A stretch of DNA of 64,000 nt from Isoperla grammatica (lineage: Eukaryota; Arthropoda; Insecta; Plecoptera; Perlodidae): contig OX246743.1 in assembly GCA_945910005.1 (NCBI GenBank), forward strand, positions 10,770,587 to 10,834,586, written 5' to 3'. Positions 19,397 to 30,905 of the stretch are shown here, one piece after another; positions within the stretch are counted from its first letter, which is position 1; each line of letters starts with the position of its first letter. Position numbers and translations under genes: made by a program. Under the pieces are notes generated by a model. That model had not been told where the DNA came from. It ran no database searches and saw only the letters and a list, made by a program, of their open reading frames with translations.

Positions 19397-21875
19397 ACCC
19401 TATAATTTAATCAGCAGATAGACACGTGAGGTGAAGTGACGAAAATAGAAACACATCCACAAGCTTTTAGTAAATTGACGGTGTGTGCATTTATAATTAT
19501 ACATTGTACACATACAATGACGACTATTGCTTTTCATTGACAGATATATATATATATATAGATTAACTGTTTACTTATTTAGCTCACACTCCAGTAAACT
19601 AATTACAATGATTTAATTGTTGCTCATTTATTTAGCTAACAATTTAAACGATTTTGAATCAAATTTTACGTTGTGTGTTGCTTGTATACGCTCGAGGTGT
19701 TCAAATTATTTTACATACTTTGAACATTAATTTGTATTGTAAAAATTCAGTTTTCTTGTTTACCTTTCAAACTTTACACTGTCTCTCGCGTATAGACCTA
19801 AATTGTTTCTATAACTTATCTTTCTTTATTATGCTGTTTTGAACTATCTGTTTAACTATGCATATGTTTTTCTGTGAAGCGAAGATAGATCAAACGTTGG
19901 GGGGGGGGGGGGGGGGCGCGTAATAGGTGGCGCCTTCACTTCTTTTTTTTATTTATAACAGTTCATAAATCAATAAATAAGAGGGAGCGTCGCCTCAATT
20001 TTGTCCTTTGAAATGAAACTTCGACACTGAAAGTTTAGAAAAGTAACTTAAAAACCAAATAAATGCAACATTTTGCTCCCAACTTCATAGAATGGTAGAC
20101 TTAAGTAAACCGTTCCCGGACTACTGTGTGCATGGACGACTTTAGTTTACATGATACATCAGTGGCGGCCATAACCCTGTCTGCCAATCTTTTGAGATCA
20201 TACAACTACAAGCCACTACAAACAAGCAACTACAAACTATGTTTGCTGCGTTGAACAAGCAGGGTTTACAATACCCGGGAATGAGAACGAGAATGGTAAA
20301 CATCGACGTACGGCCCCATAATTCGTAATCATTTTACGTAGGAATACCTGTTCTAGGGTGTGCACGCCAGCTTTACCTCTAACTATGCATATTACGGTGT
20401 TTGGACAGTTAGGAAGGAATTTCCGAGGGCTGTTAATACGACTCAATCCCAGCTTTCGCCTTTACGACTGAGATCCTGTGAGATACCGCTGAATATGGCT
20501 GACAAAGTGCCGGGAACGAGAAAAGACAAAACTTGATCATCTTTCCCGTTCCCGTTCTCGGAAAAAGACAAAGAAATTGTGCACGACATAAGTTACACAA
20601 TTAAACATTCTTGGGCTTCTCGTTCTTGTTTCCAGATTGTTGTGTAGCCCACCTTGTCATTTCCGGCACTACTATTACCTAATTGAATCCGAATGATGAC
20701 ATCCCCAGTTATCGACAACAGCGATATCATGCACAATGTCGTGTCATACTTGTAATTTCTTGTTGCATGTTGGCAACATCGCATAGATTACAAGAGCGAT
20801 ATTGATTAATTCTTCATATACAATGCTCTTTCAAATAATTACTAGAGTATGCATGCTAGAGTATGCCTTACAGGTGGGCATACGGTCTTCTTCCTCACAA
20901 GTCACAAGGGTAGTTTACTTCACAAGAACTTAACGTTTTTGACAAGCGACTAATATGCCTAAATTATGTCATGATTTGGTATTCAAATGCATTCGTAAAC
21001 AGTGTATCATGAGTAGATAATAATATTCAAATGATGAGGTTTATCTGGGTAATTCTTTCTGGGTTAAATTCTAGGTCAATTTGTATTCGTTCTTGTTAGA
21101 TGATGTACTTTATGCATCGTAGTGGTAGTAAGTAATGATCTACTTTATGCATCGTAGAAGAAGTATTAAGTAGGCTGTGCGCCTACACCCACCGTTAAAC
21201 CACCGCATCCTCGAGAGGCATCACTGGCCAACCAAATGTCAGTATTTTAAAAAGCTGCCCGCTGATTGGCTCAGACTAAATCATACGTCCGTATTCACAA
21301 GGTTGCTGTGCATGGGCCTCTTTATCACAGTCATCTTCTCTCCATCTCACCCCTCGCACAGTTCTTTTCCTCATTCCCTTTCATCTTCTTTCGCTGTTAT
21401 TCACCTCGTCATCATCTTCTCCCTCTCATTCATCTTCGCCATCGTCTTTGTTTTCGTCTTCGTTTTGATACTCTGGTTTCTCGATCCGCTTCCTTTTTCT
21501 TTCTTTCTTCTTCTTTATTCGTGAATCACGTGCTTATCGTCATGTATATATGACACTAAGGACCCACTAAACAATAAAATAACATAAATCAAAGCCATGT
21601 GTAAGTCCGTTGTTGATCTATATGAAATATTCTGGTTTTTAAATGGGCTACTTCCTTTTTAAAGATTTTTTAGCTTCGTCAGTAAATATCTTTTCGAGTT
21701 GGCCAGTGACCAAATGTAATAAACTAGGCCGGGCCCGGCTAAAGGGTTGGAAACTGCGCATACAAGCAAGAGCCAGGGTGAGCTTTGATCAGTCTCTCTC
21801 TCTCATGTTATTGATAGTATTGAGATTTAGTACGGCCAAGCAGTTTTACTGGAACATAATATATGTTAGTTTGAC
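19397..21875. other. Unique AT-rich sequence, nothing recognised
   Basis: Contains a G18 homopolymer near 19,899-19,916 and a TA run near 19,545-19,560. The CT-rich block at about 21,330-21,510 gives spurious ORFs. No splice-supported exon was found. Confidence 0.4.
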
Positions 21876-21879
21876 CTGT

Positions 21880-22785
21880 AATTGGACGTAGTTATGCAGA
21901 AAGGAACCAACCCACACATATCTGAAAAATAGTTACAGCGGTTCTAGTATTACTTCTTATCATAAAATCTGCATTAACCCCACGATATCTACAAAATTAT
22001 GTTAAATACACTAGTTTTATGTAAATTTAAGGAGAAGAAAATATTTCCAAAAATATTTGTATTTTGGTTGCTAATACGAAAAATGTTGGTTGGTTCCTTT
22101 CTGCTTACTAGGATAAGTCAACTACAAAAAATAAAATGTGGGTTGGTTCCTTTGCTTTTACTATATTTGATGAAATAAAGTTTGACAAAAAGTGATATAT
22201 TAGGATTTTAAATGAATAGGTAGTAGTTTTTACATATGTGGATTAATTTAACTTTCAATCCCGCCATGCTTCCATTTTTGTAACATTAACCTCAATAATT
22301 GCAACGGCTTCCTACTCTGCTTTCAACATAAACATCCGGCCGAACTTTGGGTTTATAGATAGATATGGGATTCTTCTTTTTATCCTTAAAATCACATTTA
22401 AAAAATATAAATGTTCTGAAAACAACAACAACAAAATATAATGATCAGAATGTAAAGAAACATAAAATATTGCATTCTCAATCTCACATTAAGCAGAAAA
22501 GAACCAAGTGGGTTGGTTCCTTTCTGCAAAATACGAAATGTAGGATTTCTTGTGTAGCCTACCGGTAGCAGAAAAGAACCAAGTGGGTTGGTTCCTTTCT
22601 GCAAAATACGAAATGTTGAATTTTCTTGTGTGGGTTGGTTCTGGTGCGTATAGAAGGCAGCACAATATAATACTAAGTTGGGAATTAACACATACTTAGA
22701 GGCCTCTATTGTCGATGCTTGGAACTATTTTTCTAAAAAAAAAATATTTGTGGGTTGGTTCCTTTCTGCATAACTACGTCCAATT
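21880..22785. mobile_element. 906-bp TIR element with iterated internal palindromes
   Basis: Ends are inverted copies of about 37 bp. The left end reads AATTGGACGTAGTTATGCAG then AAAGGAACCAACCCAC; the right end is its reverse complement. The interior repeats the GGTTGGTTCCTTTCTGC word at about 22,085, 22,140, 22,510 and 22,585. Two of these are complete palindromes (GCAGAAAAGAACCAA facing TTGGTTCCTTTCTGC). There is no transposase ORF. The superfamily is not recognised and no clear target duplication is seen. Confidence 0.75.
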
Positions 22786-22793
22786 GTTGTACA

Positions 22794-23511
22794 CTAGGAC
22801 AACGCTCGGTGTAACGCGTTGGTAAATGAGCACGCCCACTTCCAAGACCAAAAGTTATCAAATTTACCGCCATTGTTCAATGATTTTTCGTTGTCACAGT
22901 TACTGCCTTACATATAACAAAACAAATGCAATTTATACCTCCAGTACTTATCAGATCGCGTTAAAAGTAATATATTTATTATAGGCCGGAAATGTTCTTC
23001 AAAATGGCTAGCTTACATTTTGCACCATTTCGTGCGTTGATCAATATTTCGAGTAACTGTGGTGTAACTAAGTAACCTCTCAATCGATTTTTCCACAAAA
23101 CTTAATCACGTTCTATTCTTATCAATGCTCGTGGTTGTTCCAAATAATTTAACTTGATCGGACTCTCCGTTCGATCGCTATCGCGATACATAAAAACAAA
23201 CAGCAGAAAAACAAATGAGTGCCGTATAAGTTAAATGCCTGCCCAGGGACTGCTACCTTATCGTGGTGGGCAGGTTTGCGTATCCTGAGAGCTATGCCGG
23301 CGGAAGCGTATGCTTCTGGTAGGGTCACTCTAGCCGGACGGGTCGAGGTGGAGAAGCCAGACTAAAGGCAGTCCACGTCCTCCCCTTTTCCTACCCCTTA
23401 TGTCCCACTAATCTCGTTCCCCCAATCCCCCAAGCGTCGTCATATTGTGATACGTCGTTAAAAACCAATAATCATATAAGTAGAATGGAGACGCTCGCTT
23501 TGCTCGTTTAA
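22794..23511 (-). mobile_element. Inverted, diverged Helitron-like copy with a single core
   Basis: On the minus strand it begins TTTAAACGAGCAAAGCGAGC (about 23,511). It continues through the constant block (TCGCGATAGCGATCGAACGG), one core segment with GTTACACCACAGTTACTCG, and the 3' hairpin AACGC-N10-GCGTT followed by GTCCTAG (22,794-22,825) and T. The 5-8 kb array units have two core segments; this copy has one. It is interrupted at 23,231-23,474 by another element. Confidence 0.75.
23231..23474 (+). mobile_element. 244-bp LINE-derived mini-element with target duplication
   Basis: TATAAGT flanks both sides (23225-23231 and 23475-23481), so it is an insertion inside the Helitron-like copy. 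The left part, GGGACTGCTACCTTATCGTG then GTGGGCAG, with CTTCTGGTAGGGTCAC, resembles the structured 5' region of certain LINE families. It includes hairpin CCTGCCC/GGGCAGG. The right end, GTGATACGTCGTTAAAAACC then AATAATCA, resembles a LINE 3' tail. No ORF or pol III box is seen. Confidence 0.65.
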
Positions 23512-24600
23512 ATCGGACTCTGTAATGTTTGGCGCTAAACCTCATATAGGCGTGTCTCCGTATAGAGACGCAACGTATACTGGGTTCAGAGAAAACTGCG
23601 AATCGATGGTAGAAGGTTTGGAAGTTCCTCGTTGGTCAAAAGAAATATTGTGCGGGAGTTGACTTAAAAAACACTCAGAAGTTGAGTGGCCAATTATAAC
23701 ATTGTGAAGGGTTTTTCTGGATGTGTATTATTTTCGTTGATTGCCGATTGTATAATATTGTGCCAGATACTTCACTAAAAGTGTGATCTTCATAGCTTTA
23801 ATACTATTAAGTTGATCTAGCTTCATTGTGAAGTGTTTTCTACATTCAAATGATGTAATTTGCCATGCTTCGAAGAGATATATAATTGGAGATTTGACTC
23901 AAATGGAATATATCTGTTCAGAAAGTATGCGTGCTACGTTGGACTATATTTTTATTTTTAGGTATACCATCTGTGATCCTTATTTTGTTTTATATAAGTT
24001 ATTCGGTGTAATTTGTTTCAATTTTCGTTTTTGTGGGTTACATTGTGTTGTGATATCTGTGTCGATTGGAAACAGCTTTGGCTGCAGACACCGCTAAATG
24101 TATGATGGATCTTTCATCATACAACATATTTCCTTGCATCTTAAAAAGATTCTACGTTACACTCAATGCTTTATTGAACTCAATTTAATCTGTCTTTCGT
24201 CAAAATTCCACGGATGACAAAGGAATAGATATCCTTAGAAGTTATAAATAAAGTATTACTCATTTCTTCATGACACAAATTCCACAATTACATCCGCAAA
24301 GAAGCTGGACTGAATTCCCTCCTTTTCGTTGTATTGTGTGTTGGATATTCGTCTTTGTCTCAAAACTAGACAACTACTGGAAATCCAGATACTTCCTGTT
24401 TCTAGAAATGAAATTTGATACGTTACTGTGAGCTGAAACTATTCAAGATATAAATAATGCTTATAAAATGAGACGAAATGAAACATAGGAAATTGATATC
24501 TCATTGTTGAGATCTGCAGGGAAACTCACGTCTCCTTCTAAGCGATACAAAAATCATAAACGTCTATATGATTATAAAATATAAAGTCACCGATATCTAA
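23512..24600. other. Unique AT-rich sequence, nothing recognised
   Basis: The 89-codon plus-strand ORF at 23,828-24,097 lacks any recognisable domain and is probably chance. Confidence 0.4.
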
Positions 24601-24611
24601 AAAAAACTTAC

Positions 24612-24647
24612 TTGCTAGTTCTACCACCATCATCGGAATTGAGGCTG
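24612..24647 (-). CDS. Candidate 36-nt microexon
   Basis: On the minus strand an acceptor TTGGCCTCAG precedes 36 nt, and a consensus donor GTAAGT follows (24,606-24,611). One frame reads SLNSDDGGRTSK. Length is a multiple of three, as common for alternative microexons. The pyrimidine tract is weak and no neighbouring exon is identified. Confidence 0.25.
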
Positions 24648-24659
24648 CTGAGGCCAAGG

Positions 24660-26050
24660 TCGATTGTAGTAGAACATAATAAGATAATGCTCATTGTAAA
24701 TTTGTCTCAAAAAGTGATATCAATTTTAACCTGATAGTACTGCTGACTAAACTTTATAAAGCTTCACTGTTTCATACGTTGCGAGCGAATAATTGGGCCA
24801 ATCACAGCTGGCTCTGTTTGGCGCCGGACGTTACGCGTTGAAGCTCCGCTCCTGATTGGCTAAATCACGTCGAGTGATATTGTAAATGTAGCTTAACGGA
24901 TCCAATTCTAAAAAAGTTACAAAAACAAGTACTTTTTTTATACTAATCTGGATTGCGTTCTACTGTTTCCGAAGTGACTATAAAGTCAAGTACGTTACGC
25001 TACGTGCTTGCAGCACTCTTATGTTTGAAACTTGTCTGAATTTGAACTCACTGAAATAAGAACAAAGGGTTCCGTTATCTGTTAAAAAGGCTTTCGTGAG
25101 CGTTCTGCTACAATTTTTGTATTCAATATCTCTGTTAAGTTTCTGCGTTTTTTTTTAACACAATAGCCTTGCTTATAAAACATTACTCATATTATATTAA
25201 GAGAACTTTAACTTAGTAACTTGATACAGTGACCTATCTACCAATACGTTTGGCGTTTGAGGCCTCATGGTCTAACGGGGCATAATTCTCTGAAACAATG
25301 TCCACGAAACATTAGTTGATTGAACAGCTATGTTGATAAAACAGTAAATACACGTGTTAGTTATATTCATTGATAATTTACATGTACATGGGTAAAACGA
25401 GTAACTTAACTTGTTCTCAAACATTATCAAGAAAGCTTACGAAAATAGTGTAATTGCACGACTTGAGGATGCGTGGTTTTCATTTTAGAAGATGATACCA
25501 TATTGTGCGATTTTCGGTAAACGTGAATTCATTTTTTCTTTTTAGTACATTTGTTAAGATTTTCAGATTTTGCACTCCTTGCAGTTTTAAGAAAAACATA
25601 ATAAATAACCATCATTAATCGTCAAAAACGAAATGAAAAATGATCTACCTCTCTCTCTAAGTGTCCTTTTCTTCATTTCTCTACTTTTTCTATCAAATAC
25701 CTCTTTTAGAAGTATTAACTCTACAACGGTATTGCTACACAAAGCTCTTCTCAAAGTGCATAGAGCACAGATGTATTCCTAACGAGCAGCTTACGGTATC
25801 ACGCAGACAGACAGACAGAGAGTGACGAACAAAGAGTAAAGACGTCCATCAATGTTCTACTCTCCTGATCCAAGTCAAAGTCTGAGTGCGTATTGTGTCT
25901 GAGTAGCGACCGAGTGTGCACTAAACGGTTGTTGTGTGTTAGAGTTGAGATGCCTGCCTGATGTCTGGGTCGCCAGCCCGCCACGCTTTCGATCGATAGT
26001 TCCTACGGCGCTCGACAGAATGCGCGCTTGGAAACAAAGCAAGGCAATGC
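24660..26050. other. Unique sequence with CCAAT pair
   Basis: Near 24,797 and 24,856 there is a CCAAT and an inverted CCAAT around a GC-rich centre, possibly promoter-like. Nothing coding is supported. Confidence 0.3.
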
Positions 26051-26054
26051 AGCA

Positions 26055-26690
26055 GCCTTTCTTTCGTTATAGGTGAAACGCATACTATTTTGTAATCAAG
26101 GAAATTGCAAACATGTAGATTGTAGACTAATGGTGTGCAATGGGTTAATATTGTGAAAGACAGATGGAAATGTAAAACTTCAAATACTGTGCGGCACCAA
26201 ATAATAGCAGTTCTAATAGCATTTCTTTCGCTTCAGGATGACCAGATAATTTATTTTGTAATGAAGGAAATCACAAACACGTGTAATGTTGTGCAATGGA
26301 TTAATTTTGGAAAGACAGATGGAAATGTCGTGCTTGACTGGGATTCGAACCCGGTGTGGGTTACAGGCTAAACACATACTGTTTCGTAATCAGGGTAATA
26401 GCAAACACGTTGTGGTGTGCAATTCGTTTATCGGAGTAACTTTCGGGAATTACTTGCGAGAGTAACGTTCGTGGGTAACTTGCATGCCGTGTCAACCTTG
26501 ACTGGGATTCGAACCCGTGGCGGCACCATAGCTAAGCAATTTAGCCTTTCGTTATTGGCTAAACACATACTATTATGTAATCAAGGAAATAGTGAACATG
26601 TTATGGTGAGGAATGGGTTAATATTGTGAAAAACAGATGGAAAGGACGAACTTGACTGGGATTCAAACGAACCAAGTGCGACGCCTTTGA
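26055..26690. repeat. Degenerate tandem repeat bearing tRNA-like boxes
   Basis: Four diverged units of about 135-190 bp begin near 26,065, 26,228, 26,363 and 26,552. Each carries a TAATCAAGGAAAT-type word; three of them are preceded or followed by minus-strand B boxes (GGGATTCGAACCC on plus, near 26,340, 26,506 and 26,656). Shared words include GGTTAATATTGTGAAAGACA and AGATGGAAATG. It looks like a tandemised SINE or SINE-bearing satellite. Confidence 0.6.
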
Positions 26691-29317
26691 TTACGTTGCC
26701 TAACAATCTAATAATTGCCACTACCGAGTTATGGAATGTTATTGGTTAGAGGATAGTAAAATCATTTGAAAATATTTTTTTAAAACTCATAAACCTCATC
26801 ATAGACACAAATATATGGAAAGGGTTTGGTTCGTATCTTTAAAGAAGCTATATTGTCTAATTTGATCCTAATGTAATATATGTTTAGCCTTTTATTAAGA
26901 ATATCTGTATGTATATGAATTCCTCTCATAATTATAATACTGTGATACTGGATGTCACTTTTAAGATACGAACAAATGTTCACGCTCCTCAAGTTATTTC
27001 TGTCGGAAAAGCGCGCACGCGTGAAAAACAAACGTAAAAACCTGTCGAAAAATAGAAATTCATAATTGACGTACATACTTAAAATAAACTTGACATTCGA
27101 AAACGGTCGTGTTTGCCGACGGTTGTTATCGCAACTATTCGGCCCGATTTCGACCCGCACGCCACAAATTCTTGTCGGCCTACTTCGAAACGCAATCTCA
27201 CAAACGTCACTTTGATGACGTCACCTTGACCACGTGTTTCCGTGTTTGAGTGGTTTTAAAACTAACATTGTTAAACGATGTGGTAAATACAATTTGCGAA
27301 TGTTTAATATAGGTATAGAGTTGATGATTGGTATAGTAGATAGGCTACACAAACTCTAGATGAAAGTAGTATTGAGATAAACTGTTGATTTCGAACTTTA
27401 AACACCATGGTTAGATCGGGTTTAAACATACTTTGTAGTTTTTTTTAGCATATTATTTTTGTTAAGTTATAGGGGACGGCTTTTCAAGTCATACTTTAGA
27501 ATAACCAACTTTGTTACCGAATTGGGTAGGTATGCTATTATATTTTTTATTACAAATTATACAGTACGCTTTTCAATGTACTTACTTTTGTCAAATACTT
27601 TTTTAAACAACTTGAAAAATGATTGATTTTCTGGTAACGTTAACTTTTTCATTTTTTAATTGTTTTATTATTAATTTCAAAAGTAGAGAGCTACATCATA
27701 TTTAGTTCATAATAACGAACCCCCATGTTCTCCCTCCAGAACTGCGAGAGTTAATAGAACTGATAACAACGAAGCGAAAAAGATATCATCGCTAAATACC
27801 AACCCATGTATTTGCAGTTATCGGCCGGATCTCCAGCTCGGTATATTATTAGTATCGGATATCCTATAGTGTCAATACACAACATTGATGTTATTTGATC
27901 ACACATCTTTCTGCGTTAGTCGTATAACCAACGGGTGGATGTTATTCGACATCAAATAACGCACAGCCACACAATGCTTGTCAGACGTAAACAAACAAAC
28001 AAACAAACAAACAAACAGACGAGAATTACTGTATTACACAATCAATATTAGTAACGGCAGTAAATGTGCAACTGAAATAATATTGGTATAGATCAAAACT
28101 GGTACGGATTGTGTATATAAGGGTAACATTTCTTGTTCTCTGGATTATGAAAATGATTACACCTCTTTAAAGAGAGCGTACAGGCCTTAAAGTGTATGTG
28201 TGAATAGAGATAGGTAACACCACATACATGAATTACATGTTCATGTTTCAAGTAAACGGTAAGAAACACACACCACAACACAGAAAATATATATGTTATC
28301 CTTCCCGTTAAATGTAGATCTCCCTTTTGAAGAACATATTGTACAAATGTCTCAAACAGTCAAACCCAAGAATAAGATTGAAGAACGGCGTAGGAATGTA
28401 TATAGATTTCATGATATTTTCATACTATTCCTATATCATTTACAAAAATATACCCTCATAACAACCTAGATAACACCTACATCTTCGAAATGCATTTTGA
28501 ATTGTGAGTTTATTTTCATAACATTGCGAGAAAAACAAACCGCCATAACACACTGTTTTTGTATGTTTTGTGCGGGTATAGCCCAAAGTTCTACACGCAC
28601 ACATTATATGTGACGTCATCTGAGCAATGGAGAAACACGTTATTTATTTATACTAGGACTCAACCTAATATATTTATGATTTACATCGAGCCGTGAACGG
28701 TAGATAAATAAATGATGGCTATGATGAATAAAGTATATTGCGAAGCCACTCCACTCCCGACCGATGTGTATTTCATACTATCTAGGGAATCAAGGATGTG
28801 TTCACCTATCTAGACCATACACAAAGTAAAGAGTACAACGGTAAAGTTACTTTTAAATGTTTGAAACTAGTTCCAGGTAAACACGCCAACATTTATAATT
28901 CAAGGGTAGTCAATATATATTTCGAATCGACACTTCTTCTGCGTAAGTTCCTGTTTGTGTATGTCCACAATAATCCAAGAATATGAATATAATAAATAAG
29001 TAAGTATTTTTAATCGTTATATCTCTCATTTTACAGATGAGCACAAGGGGAAACATTTTAACATTACAACAATCAAGTATATTAACCTTTTTATAAACAA
29101 AGAGAATATATTCAGTTCCATTACTTCTTGTCTTAGGAATAAGTTAACGGTGACTTTGGAGCCGTGCTAGCAACGAAGCACCAAATACCTATTGTAGTAA
29201 GGTATTTGGAAGCACTCAATAAATTCGAAGTTGTTCTGAATCGGCATTGTTGATTCTGGCATTTGTCCGCATGTGTTCGCACTGTTCGCACTGTCCAATC
29301 ACTGATTCATATGTTTC
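26691..29317. other. Unique AT-rich sequence with a (CAAA)n microsatellite
   Basis: A CAAA run lies at about 27,989-28,016. The 126-codon minus ORF at 26,780-27,160 has no recognisable domain. Confidence 0.4.
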
Positions 29318-30733
29318 ATAAGCCGCATTCACATAAATGACTATTGATTATTCACTATTGACTATTGACTAATGATTATTGACTATCCCCCGTGGTACGT
29401 CATTAGTCAAACGACGCCCCTAGCAGTTCCAAAGAAAGATATGAACACTACACAACTAAGTTCTTTGACACGTATGATCTGCCACCTAGAACAAATGAAT
29501 CGAACTGATTGACAAACAAGGAGCTGTCAAAATAATAAAATTGCAACATTATGAAGAAAACGAGGTATGGCGATAGTAAATGCTCACCAGTTAAAACGTT
29601 TAATGATGAGCAACCAAAATGTGAAGGTTTTGTATGTTTCTTTTTTGTTTTGAAGATTTGTTTTCCAAATCTGAATATTTTATTGTTTGACAGCTTGTTG
29701 TTTGTCCATAAATTCATTTAATTTGTTTCATTGTTGTAAAGCAAGCTTGCAAGAAGCCTATAGGTCTTCAATAAAACTGAATACTTCATAAAAATAATAA
29801 ATAAATAATATTCGCCGGAAATAGTCAAAAACAAATATACACTTGACAGTAATTGAGTAGTGGTATTGACTTCCGTTGCTCCACATTCATAAGCTGAACG
29901 CGAACGTTGCGATTGGTTGTAACTATGACTTCCAGATATTTTCAATTCGTTAGTCAATAGTCAATAATCAAAAGTCAAAAGTAAAGCCGCGTTCACATAA
30001 ATGACTAGTGACTATTGACTATTGACTATTGATTAGTGATAAACGAATTGAACCATAGGCGATACGTGCTGACGTTCACACAACTTTACTTTTGACTTAT
30101 GACTATTGACTATTGACTAACGAATTGAAGATATCTGGAAGTCATAGTTACAACCAATCACAACGTTCGCGTTCAGCCAATGAATGTGGAGCAACGGAAG
30201 TCAATACCACTATTCAATTACTGTCAAGTGTATATTTGTTTTTGACTATTTCCGGCGAATATTATTTATTTATTATCTTTATGAAGCTGTCAAACAATAA
30301 AACATTCTTATTTTGAAAACAAATCTTCAAAACAAACAAGAAACATACAAAACCTTCACAACTTGGTTAAGCCCATCATTAAACGTTTTAACTGGTGAAC
30401 AGTTACTATCGCCATACCTCGTTTTCTTCATAATGTTGCAATTTTATTATTTTGACAGCTCGTTGTTTGTCAATCAGTTTGATTCATTTGTTCTAGGTGG
30501 CAGATCATACGTGTCAAAGAACTTAGTTGTGTAGTGTTCATATCTTTCTTTGGGTAGTCAATAATCACTAGTAAATAGTCAATAGTCAGTAATCAATAGT
30601 CATTTATGTGAATGCGGCTTAAAGTTGTGTGAACGTCAGCACGTATCGCCTATGGTTCAATTCGCTTAGTCAATAATCAATAGTCAATAGTCAATAGTCA
30701 ATAGTCACTAGTCATTTATGTGAACGCGGCTAT
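29318..30733. mobile_element. Large foldback DNA element with TGACTATTGACTA terminal repeats
   Basis: Terminal strings GCCGCGTTCACATAAATGAC and runs of TGACTATTGACTA occur at 29,320 and 29,986 (plus orientation) and inverted at 30,600 and 30,712. Sequence 29,430-29,957 and 30,113-30,540 are inverted copies centred near 30,035; the same short ORFs appear on opposite strands. The 115-bp ends (29,985-30,090 and 30,618-30,732) bound a 748-bp inner element; a partial inverted copy abuts on the left. No transposase motif is recognised; the matching small ORFs do not resemble a known family. Confidence 0.7.
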
Positions 30734-30764
30734 ACTTGAAATATAGATCTTTGATTGGTTATCG

Positions 30765-30905
30765 CTCACTTGTCGATGGTGTTCGGAGCCTACAGTGTTG
30801 GTTTAGTCGCTTTAAATTAAAGTTTTCCACTGAAAATCAGTTTCGTTACTGAGTGGGTAGACTCTAAATGTGAGTTTATTTATTTTATTTTATTTAGGCT
30901 ACAAT
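30765..30905 (+). repeat. Dispersed repeat copy A
   Basis: TTGTCGATGGTGTTCGGAGC through ACTGAGTGGGTAGACTCTAA to a TTTATTTTATTTTA tail also occurs at 59,288-59,410. It looks like the 3' part of a SINE or LINE. Confidence 0.65.

Noticed and set aside
21330..21550. Overlapping hydrophobic ORFs of about 100 codons
   Set aside because: They come from a CT-rich low-complexity stretch and have no splice support.
26055..26690. Functional tRNA genes or CRISPR-like array
   Set aside because: B boxes are present but no complete cloverleaf can be formed. Units are diverged and without constant spacers.
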